DNA from: an uncultured Clostridia bacterium
GTDB lineage: Bacteria; Bacillota; Clostridia; Oscillospirales; Ruminococcaceae
Length of the DNA stretch: 64,000 nucleotides
NCBI GenBank assembly: GCA_947626165.1
Contig: CANQRG010000004.1
Coordinates: 62,001-126,000, forward strand
Direction: 5' to 3'
Made by a program: the position numbers and the translations under genes. Positions 11,601-21,100 of this stretch are shown piece after piece (within the stretch, counting starts at the first letter, position 1; the number at the start of each line of letters is the position of its first letter). Under the pieces are notes generated by a model, which worked only from the letters and a program-made list of their open reading frames with translations, had not been told where the DNA came from and searched no databases.

Positions 11601-12041
11601 GAACTAGAAAAAGGCAAACACACTGTTGAGCTTAGATACACACCTCCGGGATTTATCGCAGGTATTGTAATTTCTATTATCGGTCTTGCAGTTTTGATAT
11701 TTATGAGTATTTTTGTTAAAAAGCGCAATCCTAAATGCTTTGAACCGTCAAGTGTATACGAAGACGAACGCAGAAAAAGAAAAGAGGAGAAAAAAGCACA
11801 AAAGGCGGCTTTAAAAGAACAGGCAAAAGCGGAAGCAATTAAATCCATACAATCTGCAAACGGCTCAGAAGTTCAAAAAACAGAACCTATAGATAATAAA
11901 GAGTCAGAATTTGATGATATTACTCAACCAGAAAATTCTGAGGAAAATTTGTCAGACGGTATTTCGCTCTATGACACAGATGGTAATGAAATAGCACTTG
12001 AGTCGCCTGATATTGAAAACGACCCGGATGAAAATAAATAG
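8640..12041 (+). CDS. YfhO family membrane protein (1133 aa)
   Basis: Large multi-TM ORF with extracellular C-terminal part; YfhO-like DFWHQYFPF, GHQNFLG-type loops. Confidence 0.85.
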   Translation: MLKRKTDNTIKQKQNVYSDGNVSALGNDSVLLRFYNSKGIQFIIRHLFVALSFLVPFLIMLIVFIKAKMHPAGDNQILVIDFWHQYFPFISELQDKLQNGGSLLYTLRSGWGQNFLGIMSYYTASPLNLLSLLIPEAYLRDFLALFVCIKIGCAGLFMGMFLKHVFKRNDFSIVLFSIPYALCAFMMGYYWNIMWLDTVALMPLVALGVHYLIKYGKFKLYTISLAIAFFSNFYIGFFLCVFIALYFVAEVICSKIGIKTILKRLWQILLFSLTGIAITAILILPAYLALRMTYSSGNSDFPNQISFYHNFKDVLANLLAFQEPTHIEGMPNLFCSLLAVIMIGVHLLSRKISIREKIVVLVFLTFLILSCNINVLDYIWHGFHFTNQIPFRFTFIFAFVLIIAAYRAFTQLENISWVHIAGAIAAAAGIIVIGILAKDVSNIVIRNNVSLALAYMALITILLIKYKYINTKTIAVIMLIPMVIEMYSSASNGVKAVGSSTYSTYYASNSEVQKLLKRSAPADDDFYRTEMSKWYTINDPCLYRYYGISQFSSMSDVSMSNYMENLGIVSQPRGNRYYYGATSPFTNALLNLKYIISKTGENSDTYLKEVTSSGNSKLYENTAYLPFGFVADKGIKDFKLSNPNNPFYYLNALYRSITGIDKDLYSYILMTKGEGENATITNEDDATGVYNYVPEVKNEIFSGKKALNNSDEKVGGVKANSYYQLTIEELKKAVGLSADAEITNEFDNKQLKVTFKYQNDADIWKEDSDLYFYAPSDTDDVNAVDETFEAGQPFEFTVDITDAIKESGLAIEGFGTVLTEVSLVDINQNDDKKGTLKFNYTAVSDSMLYCFFDSPAIESIETKISSDDKTYSYTVEDDLEYIFPVGYAKAGETATVSGTTKEALTAGGQLNCLVYQINDDVLQEGLNKLKSNGTYDITEHTDTYFKGEIEASADGYMYTAIPAEGWTAYVDGKKADIAKLCGAVLGIELEKGKHTVELRYTPPGFIAGIVISIIGLAVLIFMSIFVKKRNPKCFEPSSVYEDERRKRKEEKKAQKAALKEQAKAEAIKSIQSANGSEVQKTEPIDNKESEFDDITQPENSEENLSDGISLYDTDGNEIALESPDIENDPDENK

Positions 12042-12045
12042 TAAA

Positions 12046-12082
12046 AAAGTAGGCACAAATAAATGTGTCTACTTTTTTATTT
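12046..12082. terminator. Bidirectional terminator
   Basis: AAAAAAGTAGGCACA...TGTGTCTACTTTTTT. Confidence 0.7.
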
Positions 12083-13345
12083 CTAAAATATTCTTCCGTA
12101 TCTTGCGTCGGGACCAAGCTCCTTTTCAATTTCAAGAAGTCTGTTATATTTTTCACACCGCTCGCTCCTGCAGGGCGCTCCTGTTTTTATCTGCCCTGCC
12201 GAAAGTCCGACCGCTAAGTCTGCTATAAAGCTGTCTGCGGTTTCTCCGCTTCGGTGGGAAATTATCGTATTGTATCCGTTATCATACGCAAGACGTATTG
12301 CCTTTATGGCGTCGCTTAAAGTTCCTATCTGGTTTACCTTTATTAATATAGCATTGGCAGCCTTATTTGAAATGCCCTTTTGAAGCCTGTCAGGATTTGT
12401 TACAAATAAATCGTCTCCCACAATCTGAACCTTATCGCCTATTTCTTTCGTCAGCTTTTCAAATCCAGCAAAATCACTCTCCCCCAGCGGATCTTCAACA
12501 GAACGTATGGGATAGCTTTTGCAAAGCTCCTTTACATAGTCTATCATACCGTTTGTATCAAGCATTTTACCTCGCTTAGGCATCTTGTACCCGCCGCCGT
12601 CGCATACCCACTCTGTTGCGGCAATATCAAGAGCAAGCTTGAATTTGTCGTCGTCAAAGCCAGCTTTAAAAATCGCCTCAAGAACCAGATCAAGAGCTTC
12701 CTCATCACTTTCTATATTCGGTGCAAAACCTCCCTCATCGCCTACTCCGGTCGACAAACCCTTTTCTTTTAAAATTTTACCCAGAGTGTGATAAACCTCG
12801 CAGGAGGCTCTCAGCCCCTCTGTGAAATGCGAAAAACCCAAAGGCATTATCATAAATTCCTGAATATCAATATTGTTACTAGAGTGTGCGCCGCCGTTTA
12901 GAATATTAAGCATCGGAATAGGAAGTATCTTCTCATCATCAACGCTCAGCGACTTATAAAGCGGCGTTTTCTTTGCTTTTGCACAGGCTCGTGCAAATGC
13001 CAAAGATACAGCAAGCACTGCATTCGCTCCCAAAGCCTTTAGATTAGGCGTTCCGTCGATTGCTTTCAGCGTGCTGTCAAGCTCCTCTTGGTCTAAATCT
13101 CCTTTTGAAATAAGAGCAGGCTTTATAATATCAGTAATGTTTGAGATAGCCTTTACAACGCCCTTTCCAAAATACCTTTCATCGTTTCCGTCACGAAGCT
13201 CATATGCCTCAAAGCTGCCCGTTGAAGCCCCCGACGGAACACTTGCAGCAGCATTTGTTCCGTCCTCTAAGGTTACAATAGCTTTAACGGTTGGATTACC
13301 GCGAGAATCCAGTATCTCTATGCCATCTATATCTTTTATTCTCAT
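12083..13345 (-). CDS. eno: Enolase
   Basis: MRIKDIDGIEILDSRGNPTVKA..., GVGDEGGFAPN, SHRSGETADSFIADLAVG. Confidence 0.97.
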   Translation of the reverse strand: MRIKDIDGIEILDSRGNPTVKAIVTLEDGTNAAASVPSGASTGSFEAYELRDGNDERYFGKGVVKAISNITDIIKPALISKGDLDQEELDSTLKAIDGTPNLKALGANAVLAVSLAFARACAKAKKTPLYKSLSVDDEKILPIPMLNILNGGAHSSNNIDIQEFMIMPLGFSHFTEGLRASCEVYHTLGKILKEKGLSTGVGDEGGFAPNIESDEEALDLVLEAIFKAGFDDDKFKLALDIAATEWVCDGGGYKMPKRGKMLDTNGMIDYVKELCKSYPIRSVEDPLGESDFAGFEKLTKEIGDKVQIVGDDLFVTNPDRLQKGISNKAANAILIKVNQIGTLSDAIKAIRLAYDNGYNTIISHRSGETADSFIADLAVGLSAGQIKTGAPCRSERCEKYNRLLEIEKELGPDARYGRIF

Positions 13346-13381
13346 TCATCTGTTCCTTTCAAAATTAGGATATGCTAGACA

Positions 13382-14764
13382 TTAAACAGTTAGGTTTCCT
13401 GTCTCAGATTTTAAAAGCAATAAGATCTGCTCCTCTTCTCCGGTTTCGCAGTTGACATATACCAAAACCTCTTTATTATTTTTAGTTTTGCACTTTAACT
13501 CGTAGCACAAAGTCTCAACTTCTCCATTAGACGGAATCAATGCCTTTTGCACCTGCTCTACAGTAAGCCTTGGTGATATGATTTTTCTTGCCTGGTCTTC
13601 TGTAACTTTAGCGTTAGAAAGCTGTCTTGTCTTGTGGTTTGTCAAAAATCCTCTTGCGTCAAATCCTAAAATCTCACCGTTATCCATCGCAACCTTGACC
13701 TTTATCAAATCGGTATAATATATAACGTCATTTTCCTTATAAGCGAAGTTTATTGTGCATACGTTGCCTATAGTTTCATAGTAAGTCGACTGCACATTAT
13801 ATATTCCCAACTCGTCAAGATAACTCTTTGCGTAATTTACCGCTTCCTCATTTGCAATGTTACTGTCTTTAACGTCACGGTTTCTTATCATATACGAACA
13901 ATATCCGCCGTTTTTAGTTACCGCAACAGTTGTTTTTTCTCCGTTTACATTGCTTTCAAAAACATAAGATGGCATTTTGCCGTCCTCGCTGTTTACCAGC
14001 TTCAGAGTATCCTCCTGAACGACTGAAACCTCTCCGGCACGCTTTTTTGCCCTTGCCTTTGTTACTTCATTTTGGTTCTTTATCATCTCAGGCTGCTTTT
14101 CAAGAATATGATCTGAAAATGGTCCGTCATAAATAAGCGTTGGATAGCTCTCTGAGTTTTTGTCAATGCTTCCTAGATTAAGCCCCGCTTGCACAGCACT
14201 TCCGTCGTCGCTTTTAATATCATCCTCGGATATATCGCTGAGCTTTGAAACTGTCTTATATGAAAGCTCTTCTCCGTTTCCTCTTACGCTCTGCTCAATT
14301 TCCCAAAGCTTATTTTTCAGCTCCTCTGAATAGCTGCAAAGCTTTTCTAAGGTATTATACTCCTCGTCGGTAATTTTTTCTCCTCTTTCAAGCTTTTCAC
14401 AGAGACTTACCGCATAGTTTCCTACCTGCGACAAAAACTTGTTTGCCCCCTCTAAGCTCTGTTCTGATGCAGAAAGCTGTGACAAAGACGCCTTTGCAGC
14501 CGCTGAATCCAACAGCAGGTCGTTTGAAATGTTAGCCATCATATTAGATGTTCCCGAATACAAACCCTTTTGAAGCGAGGTGTTGATGTTTTCTGCCGAT
14601 GTTGACAGGTCCTCGATAGCCTTCAAATAATTGTACTCAAGCGCCAACTCTGCCTTTTTTGCTCTGATGCCGAATATCAATATTACCGCAAACAGCAAAA
14701 GTAAAATTGCCGTTGCAAAAGTTACTATACGAGCAATAGCTCGTTTGCTCATGTGTGAAGTCAT
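13382..14764 (-). CDS. ypeB: YpeB family germination protein
   Basis: N-terminal TM, LEYNYLKAIEDLSTSAENINTSLQKGLY, two PepSY-like repeats. Confidence 0.85.
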   Translation of the reverse strand: MTSHMSKRAIARIVTFATAILLLLFAVILIFGIRAKKAELALEYNYLKAIEDLSTSAENINTSLQKGLYSGTSNMMANISNDLLLDSAAAKASLSQLSASEQSLEGANKFLSQVGNYAVSLCEKLERGEKITDEEYNTLEKLCSYSEELKNKLWEIEQSVRGNGEELSYKTVSKLSDISEDDIKSDDGSAVQAGLNLGSIDKNSESYPTLIYDGPFSDHILEKQPEMIKNQNEVTKARAKKRAGEVSVVQEDTLKLVNSEDGKMPSYVFESNVNGEKTTVAVTKNGGYCSYMIRNRDVKDSNIANEEAVNYAKSYLDELGIYNVQSTYYETIGNVCTINFAYKENDVIYYTDLIKVKVAMDNGEILGFDARGFLTNHKTRQLSNAKVTEDQARKIISPRLTVEQVQKALIPSNGEVETLCYELKCKTKNNKEVLVYVNCETGEEEQILLLLKSETGNLTV

Positions 14765-14849
14765 AATAGTTTTCTCCCTTTAAAAGATATTTGAAACTAT
14801 TATTTCCTCAGCATTAAAATTTATGCACTATAATACATTACTGTTTTTG

Positions 14850-15095
14850 CTAAATTTTATCCCATTCTTTAAAGCTGTGTTTTTTATCTGTCAAACCGGC
14901 TATGTAATCTAAACTGACACTATAGTATTTTGCTAACTCAACTACTCTTTCAAAAGGTACCTGTCTTTTTCCATTTTCATATTGTGAATAATATGAGCTG
15001 CTTGTATTTAATACAAGAGCAATATCTGCTTGAGTTTTATCACTATCCTCTCTCAAGTCTCGTATTCTATGGTAAAATTTCATAATAAAATGCAC
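14850..15095 (-). CDS. XRE-family HTH regulator
   Basis: ORF; KTQADIALVLNTSSSYYSQYENGKRQVP. Confidence 0.8.
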   Translation of the reverse strand: MHFIMKFYHRIRDLREDSDKTQADIALVLNTSSSYYSQYENGKRQVPFERVVELAKYYSVSLDYIAGLTDKKHSFKEWDKI

Positions 15096-15259
15096 TCCTT
15101 TTATTCAGTAAGTATATTGTACCATTATTTAAACAGTTATGTTTTGATTTGTTCCATATATAGTACATAATTTTAAATATCTCAGTCTAGATGTGAACTA
15201 AAATCAACATAATTCGTTTACTTAAGATATAATCTATATAAAAAGGAGGATTAAGCCTT

Positions 15260-15448
15260 ATGTGGAAAATAAAAAAGGGGTACAATTTGGTAAGCAAATC
15301 TTTTCGTTTGCCCGAAGAGCTTGTGAAAATAATTGATAATCTTGCATATAAGAATAATATATCTTCCAACCAACTAGTTATACAATGTTTAAATTATGCA
15401 ATAAATAATTTGGATAACGATACTGGAAATAAAAATCTCCCGACTTAA
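15260..15448 (+). CDS. Small ribbon-helix-helix-like protein
   Basis: ORF; SFRLPEELVKIIDNLAYKNNISSNQLVIQCLNYAINN; AAAGGAGG RBS. Confidence 0.65.
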   Translation: MWKIKKGYNLVSKSFRLPEELVKIIDNLAYKNNISSNQLVIQCLNYAINNLDNDTGNKNLPT

Positions 15449-15576
15449 CCGGAAGTTTTCTTTATATAAAAATTAGACCCATAAATTTTTGAGTGTCTGT
15501 TTTACTTGACTGTATTTTGATTTTAAGGTATAATTAATCATTATTATCTGGATATTTTTATGCTTGGAGAATTATA

Positions 15577-16152
15577 ATGAGTAAAATAAATGAAGGAGAA
15601 AAAAACGGTTATAAAAACGAAATTTCTGATAAATTTAATGTAAATGAAAAAGAAAAGTCTCCTGATATTTTTGACAGGTTAATGCATATTAAACCGTTTT
15701 CAGTGTTTGAAAGATTTTATATCAAGAATAAATCAGTGCTTTTATATCTTTTCTTCGGAGGGCTCACAACGCTCGTAAGTATTCTTACATTCTGGCTTGC
15801 CGAGTTGTTTATAAGATCTGATTTTAATGTCTCCATCTTTGGAAGTATGTATAGCGTAAAGGTTGTACTGTCCAACGCGATATCATGGATATGTGCCGTA
15901 CTATTTGCCTTTTTTACAAATAGAATATGGGTTTTTAATTCTCCTACAGACAGCTGGACAGGCTTTTTTAAGCAAATGGCTGCATTTTTCGGGGGAAGAT
16001 TTGCAACATTCCTTTTGGAAACGGCGATACTTGTGGTATTTGTATCAATACTGGATTTTAATGAAATGCTTATGAAAATTATTGCACAGCTTGTAGTGCT
16101 TGTATCAAATTATGTTATTAGCAAACTTATAGTTTTCAGAAAAAGAAGTTAA
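15577..16152 (+). CDS. GtrA family membrane protein
   Basis: YLFFGGLTTLVSILTFWLAE...NRIWVFNS...RFATFLLETAI...YVISKLIVFRKRS. Confidence 0.85.
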   Translation: MSKINEGEKNGYKNEISDKFNVNEKEKSPDIFDRLMHIKPFSVFERFYIKNKSVLLYLFFGGLTTLVSILTFWLAELFIRSDFNVSIFGSMYSVKVVLSNAISWICAVLFAFFTNRIWVFNSPTDSWTGFFKQMAAFFGGRFATFLLETAILVVFVSILDFNEMLMKIIAQLVVLVSNYVISKLIVFRKRS

Positions 16153-16202
16153 TTATATTGAGTTGATGTCAATAACAGGTTAAGTGAACATAAATAAAGG
16201 CG

Positions 16203-17078
16203 GTGATTAAAATACTTAATACTTTGATAGATATTTTTTTAGACGCACTTAAAGATACACTGCTTATGATACCCTTTTTGTTCGGCGTTTATATATTAAT
16301 TGAATATATGGAGCACGCTTCTTCAAATAAAATTGAAAAGGCATTTAAGAAAATGGGACCGTTCGGACCGTTAGGGGGAGCAGTTGCAGGTTCTATACCT
16401 CAGTGCGGAATATCAGCCGCCGCCGCTAATCTTTATTCGGGAAAGGTAATTTCTCTGGGAACGATAATTGCTGTGTTTGTTGCAACAAGCGATGAAGCAA
16501 TTCCAATGATGATAGCTAATCCGGGAAAAATATCCGTTTTGTGGAAGCTTATAGTCATAAAAATAGCGGTAGCGGTCGCAGCAGGAATTATCGTTGATAT
16601 AATATATAAGCTGTGTGTTAAAAATAAATCGGTTAATGAAGAAGATCATTTCCACGAGCTTTGCGAGAACTGCGGCTGCGACGAGCATGGGATTTTGTAT
16701 TCAGCACTAAAGCATACGGTTAATATAGCCTTGTTTGTTTTTTTAATTACTCTTGTTCTTAACGCTGCAATTTCATTTGTTGGAGAGGATATTATAGCAG
16801 GGCTGATGATGAGCGACAATTTCTTTCAGCCGTTTATTTCGGCACTGGTAGGTTTTATACCTAATTGTGCGTCGTCTGTGATAATAACACAGCTGTATCT
16901 TGAGGACGGGATATTGTCATTCGGTTCGGCAATAGCAGGGCTTTGCACAACTACAGGGTTGGGTTTGATAGTTTTATTTAAGACAAATAAAAAGCATATT
17001 AAGCAAAACCTCTTAATATGCGGTATTTTGTATGTAGTTGCTGTTATTACAGGCATTGTGATCAATGCTATAAGTTGA
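16203..17078 (+). CDS. ArsP_2-like putative heavy-metal/manganese exporter, GTG start
   Basis: 10-TM-like ORF; GSIPQCGISAAAANLYSGKVISLGTIIAVFVATSDEAIPMM; cytoplasmic HFHELCENCGCDEHG loop. Confidence 0.75.
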   Translation: MIKILNTLIDIFLDALKDTLLMIPFLFGVYILIEYMEHASSNKIEKAFKKMGPFGPLGGAVAGSIPQCGISAAAANLYSGKVISLGTIIAVFVATSDEAIPMMIANPGKISVLWKLIVIKIAVAVAAGIIVDIIYKLCVKNKSVNEEDHFHELCENCGCDEHGILYSALKHTVNIALFVFLITLVLNAAISFVGEDIIAGLMMSDNFFQPFISALVGFIPNCASSVIITQLYLEDGILSFGSAIAGLCTTTGLGLIVLFKTNKKHIKQNLLICGILYVVAVITGIVINAIS

Positions 17079-17096
17079 AAATTCATAAATTGATCT

Positions 17097-17140
17097 AAAA
17101 TTTAAGGGCGGAGGTTTATTTAAAACTTCCGCCTTTTGTA
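17097..17140. terminator. Terminator hairpin
   Basis: GGGCGGAGG...CTTCCGCCTTTT. Confidence 0.6.
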
Positions 17141-17142
17141 GT

Positions 17143-17295
17143 TTACATTATTCCGCATTCATCATAATCCTGCCACTTTTCGTTATAAGCTTTATTGCTC
17201 ATTAACTTATATACAAAATAAACCGATGAAGCGGCAATTATAACAAGTGCACTTAATATAAGCCAAAAGCCTCTGCCTTCAGATTTGTTACCCAT
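17143..17295 (-). CDS. Small single-TM protein (50 aa)
   Basis: MGNKSEGRGFWLILSALVIIAASSVYFVYKLMSNKAYNEKWQDYDECGIM; start moved to 17295 by GAAAGG RBS. Confidence 0.55.
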   Translation of the reverse strand: MGNKSEGRGFWLILSALVIIAASSVYFVYKLMSNKAYNEKWQDYDECGIM

Positions 17296-17466
17296 AAAAA
17301 CCAACCTTTCTTTTGTTCTTCTATTGTTTATTGTTTTCACAAACAAAATTTATTATTTTCTATATGTATTTTATTTATCTTTAATGACATTATACAATAA
17401 TTAGAATAGCCTGTCAACACAGTTATTATTTGTATAAATCAATTTTTTATTTGGTATTATTAAAAA

Positions 17467-17503
17467 AGTAAAAGACCTGAAGAAATTTCTTCAGGTCTTT
17501 TTA
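17467..17503 (-). terminator. Terminator downstream of Cys-rich small ORF
   Basis: AAAAAGACCTGAAGAAATTTCTTCAGGTCTTTTT perfect inverted repeat. Confidence 0.8.
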
Positions 17504-17518
17504 AGTGGTAACTGTTTC

Positions 17519-17641
17519 TTAGTTGCATCCGCATCCGCAGTCGTTGCCACAGCCGCAGCCGTTGTTACCAAAAGCGTTGTTACCGCAGCAGAATAAGATA
17601 AGGATTAAAATGATAATCCATGAGCAGTTTGAGCATCCCAT
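17519..17641 (-). CDS. 40-aa Cys/Gly/Asn-rich small protein with hydrophobic segment (not in ORF track)
   Basis: Translated by hand: MGCSNCSWIIILILILFCCGNNAFGNNGCGCGNDCGCGCN*; AAAGGAGTG RBS about 9 nt upstream; followed by terminator at 17467-17503. Confidence 0.75.
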   Translation of the reverse strand: MGCSNCSWIIILILILFCCGNNAFGNNGCGCGNDCGCGCN

Positions 17642-17980
17642 TAGTACGCACTCCTTTTCAATGTATAGAATTTTATAAAGCGTCTTCTGCAAGGCTGCCG
17701 GGCAGCCATTGGGCAGAAGTAGATTATTCTGTCATTCTGACGAATAATTTTGCTTTATAATACAGTGTATGGTATTTTCAAAAAAGTGTTACAGACAAAT
17801 ATAAGATGCATAAAATATATAAAGAATAATTTTAACGGTTTTGCCAAAACTTATTTTTATAGGGCTTAACTGTTATTCACACAGCAGCTAATTTGATAAT
17901 CAGACATTTTGAAATATCTGATATGTTAAATATATATTCAGAAATTGCTGTAGGTTACATTATAAAAGGGAGAATGTCAT

Positions 17981-20368
17981 ATGAACAATTACAATTCTGA
18001 AGAGATGACTAAAAAATGCAAAGAAATATTAGACGACTCTAAAAATATTGCCGGAAAACTGGGACACACTTATGTGGGAAGCGAGCATATTTTACTGTCC
18101 TTTTTGGAAAATGGAAGCTGTACCGCATCAGTTGTGCTGACACGAAACGGCGTGAACAAAAGCGATGTTTTAGAGAAACTTGAAGAAATGGTCGGAATAG
18201 GCACTCCGTGCAGACTTGAGAGCTATGAGGACTGTATGACCCCAACCGCACAAAAAATAGTGAACGGAGCGCTTTCGCTTTCAAAAAGCCTTGGCTCTAA
18301 GCAGTGCGGAACAGAGCATCTTCTTATGCTTATGCTCAGGCAGGGAGGCTCTCAGGCTATGCAGATATTAGAGGAGCTAGAAATACCTATTTCAAAGCTG
18401 TATAACGACTGCTCGACTATAGGCAAAGCAGATATTGCTTTCTTTAAGCAAAACAATGAAAAGCTCAAATACCTTTTAAAATACGGCAGAGAGCTTACCG
18501 GCAAGGAGGCGGCTGACAGCTTTGACCCTGTCTTAGAACGTGATAATGAAATAAATCAGGTTATTGCAATTTTGTCAAGAAGGCAAAAAAACAACCCCTG
18601 CCTTGTGGGTGAAGCAGGAGTAGGAAAAACTGCAATAGTAGAAGCTTTGGCACAAAGAATATATAAAAAAGAAGTGCCGTCAGCGTTGCAGAGTAAAAGA
18701 ATATTCACTCTTGATATAACCGAGCTTCTGGCAGGAGCAAAATACAGAGGTGATTTTGAAGAGCGTTTAAAATCCTGCATAAAAGAGGCGAAACGGTCAA
18801 GGGGTATTATACTTTTCATTGACGAGATCCACAACATTATAGGCGCAGGCGCCGCAGAGGGCGCAATAGACGCCGCCAATATTTTAAAGCCCGCTCTGGC
18901 GAGAGGAGAAATAAGCATAATTGGCGCTACTACGTTCGACGAGTACAGAACCCACATTGAAAAGGATTCGGCGCTTGAAAGGCGCTTCCAGATAGTCAAG
19001 GTTGACGAGCCGGACGAAAAAACTACTATAAAAATTCTTAAGGGGATAATCCCTAAGTATGAGGCGTTTCACGGACTTAAAATTACCGACGAGGCTATTT
19101 CTGAGGCAGTAAAGCTATCTGGAAGATACCTTACTGACAGACATTTTCCCGACAAGGCCATTGACCTTATAGACGAAGCCTGCGCTTATGTTCATTTAGA
19201 GCGTAGCGAAAGCGATGATATTAGCTCGGACGAAATGTATGACGTTTTTAACGATTATGTTCTGGGGAAAATCAGTAAAAACGATTATCTTGATAAGCTT
19301 TCGCAGACTTACAGCAATTCGTTTAGCGGCAATATGAAAAGGGTTTTGAAAATTGATATTGATAAGCGTATTTCAAATATCGTTTCTGTGCCTTTGGAAA
19401 CAATTAAAAAAAGCGAGCGTTTAAAGCTGCGCTCGCTTGAGGAAAATCTCTCTAAAAAAATTGTTGGGCAAAGCCGTGCCATTGAGGCGGTTTCCTTTGC
19501 AATTAAAAGAGGAAGAGTAGGACTTAAAGACGTTTCCAGACCTATAGGTTCGTTTGTGTTTTTGGGTTCAAGCGGAGTGGGAAAGACCGCGCTTGCAAAA
19601 GAGCTTGCCAATGAGATTTTCGGCGGAGAAAACAATATGATAAGACTTGATATGTCTGAATTTATGGAGAAACACAGCGTATCGAAAATTATCGGTTCGC
19701 CGCCCGGATATGTAGGTTACGACAGCCCAAACGGAAGTATGCTTACAGAAAAGGTAAGAAGAAATCCGTATTCGCTTGTTTTGTTTGATGAGATAGAAAA
19801 GGCTCACCCCGATATACTCAACATTCTTCTGCAAATTCTTGAGGACGGTTTTCTTACAGATTCTGCGGGCAAAAAGGTGTCATTTAAAAACACTATAATA
19901 ATTATGACTTCAAACATCGGCGCAAGAAAAATTATTAAAGATAGTTCTTTAGGCTTTTCTCAGACGGTAAGAACAAACAGCTTTAATGATAAAGAGGTAA
20001 AATCCGAGTTGAAAAAGATTTTTTCTCCGGAGCTTATCAACAGAATCGATGAAATAATCACTTTCGATATGCTCACCGACGAAAACCTGATTGAAATTGC
20101 CGGTCTTGAGCTGAAAAAGCTCGCTGAGAGGTGTAAGTCGCTTGGCATTATGCTTTCGTATACTCCTGATGTTGCAAAAAAGCTCAGCCGTGACGGTCAT
20201 TCAAACGAATACGGCGCAAGAGAGATTTCCAGAATTATCAGGCGTAATATTGAAAATCTCATTACAGACGAATTTCTTTCAGGGATTGAATGTAAGTCGC
20301 TCAGGCTATCGGTTGTGGGCGATAGCTTTGAGGTCGAAAACGAAAGCAGGTTAAGGCTTAATGCGTAA
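17981..20368 (+). CDS. clpC: ClpC-like AAA+ ATP-dependent Clp protease ATP-binding subunit
   Basis: Clp_N repeats; two Walker A (GEAGVGKTA, GSSGVGKTA); VLFDEIEKAHPDI; no obvious UVR motif. Confidence 0.88.
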   Translation: MNNYNSEEMTKKCKEILDDSKNIAGKLGHTYVGSEHILLSFLENGSCTASVVLTRNGVNKSDVLEKLEEMVGIGTPCRLESYEDCMTPTAQKIVNGALSLSKSLGSKQCGTEHLLMLMLRQGGSQAMQILEELEIPISKLYNDCSTIGKADIAFFKQNNEKLKYLLKYGRELTGKEAADSFDPVLERDNEINQVIAILSRRQKNNPCLVGEAGVGKTAIVEALAQRIYKKEVPSALQSKRIFTLDITELLAGAKYRGDFEERLKSCIKEAKRSRGIILFIDEIHNIIGAGAAEGAIDAANILKPALARGEISIIGATTFDEYRTHIEKDSALERRFQIVKVDEPDEKTTIKILKGIIPKYEAFHGLKITDEAISEAVKLSGRYLTDRHFPDKAIDLIDEACAYVHLERSESDDISSDEMYDVFNDYVLGKISKNDYLDKLSQTYSNSFSGNMKRVLKIDIDKRISNIVSVPLETIKKSERLKLRSLEENLSKKIVGQSRAIEAVSFAIKRGRVGLKDVSRPIGSFVFLGSSGVGKTALAKELANEIFGGENNMIRLDMSEFMEKHSVSKIIGSPPGYVGYDSPNGSMLTEKVRRNPYSLVLFDEIEKAHPDILNILLQILEDGFLTDSAGKKVSFKNTIIIMTSNIGARKIIKDSSLGFSQTVRTNSFNDKEVKSELKKIFSPELINRIDEIITFDMLTDENLIEIAGLELKKLAERCKSLGIMLSYTPDVAKKLSRDGHSNEYGAREISRIIRRNIENLITDEFLSGIECKSLRLSVVGDSFEVENESRLRLNA

Positions 20369-20439
20369 TTACTAGAAACATGACAACCAACCCCAATTGG
20401 AACTTTTGCAACTTGTAGTTGCAATATATTTATAGCATA

Positions 20440-20472
20440 CAAAAAGACCGAAGAACTGTCTTCGGTCTTTTA
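20440..20472. terminator. Bidirectional terminator
   Basis: AAAAGACCGAAGAACTGTCTTCGGTCTTTT. Confidence 0.75.
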
Positions 20473-20488
20473 ACATTTAATATGTAAT

Positions 20489-21040
20489 TTACTTGCCTGC
20501 AAAATATCTGTCAAGCAAGCCCTTGAAAGCACGTCCGTGACGAGCCTCGTCCTTTGCCATTTCATGAACTGTGTCATGAACAGCGTCGTAACCGAGCTCT
20601 TTAGCTTTCTTGGCAAGCATTAGCTTACCTTCACAAGCGCCGTTTTCAGCCATATATCTCAGCTCAAGGTTTTTCTTTGTAGAGTCAGTTACAACTTCGC
20701 CGAGCAGCTCTGCAAACTTGGCAGCGTGCTCTGCTTCTTCATAAGCTGCCTTTTCATAGTAAAGACCTACCTCAGGATAACCCTCTCTGAATGCTACCCT
20801 CGCCATTGCAAGATACATTCCAACCTCTGAACACTCACCGTTGAAATTGTCTTTAAGACCTTGAACAACCTCAGGATCCAATCCTTGAGCGCTGCCAACT
20901 TTGTGATCGTCAGCCCATGTAATTTCAGCCGATTCAGCCTTGTTGAATTTCTCTCCCGGAACTCCGCACTGCGGGCATTTCTCCGGAGGTGTGTCACCCT
21001 CGTGAACATATCCGCATACTGGACAAATCCATTTTGCCAT
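20489..21040 (-). CDS. Reverse-type rubrerythrin (N-terminal rubredoxin domain)
   Basis: [29 protein letters not shown] rubredoxin at N-terminus; ExxH di-iron motifs. Confidence 0.92.
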   Translation of the reverse strand: MAKWICPVCGYVHEGDTPPEKCPQCGVPGEKFNKAESAEITWADDHKVGSAQGLDPEVVQGLKDNFNGECSEVGMYLAMARVAFREGYPEVGLYYEKAAYEEAEHAAKFAELLGEVVTDSTKKNLELRYMAENGACEGKLMLAKKAKELGYDAVHDTVHEMAKDEARHGRAFKGLLDRYFAGK

Positions 21041-21100
21041 AATTTATTCCTCCTCAATATTTAATTTATTATAAACACATCTGTGTTATAATCTTAATCT

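Noticed and set aside
14850-15448. HTH plus ribbon-helix-helix pair as a toxin-antitoxin module
   Set aside because: Both products look like DNA-binding proteins; no toxin-like partner seen, and the genes are divergent.
17880-17980. CIRCE/CtsR operator upstream of the clpC-like gene
   Set aside because: No TTAGCACTC-N9-GAGTGCTAA or clear CtsR heptad repeats seen.
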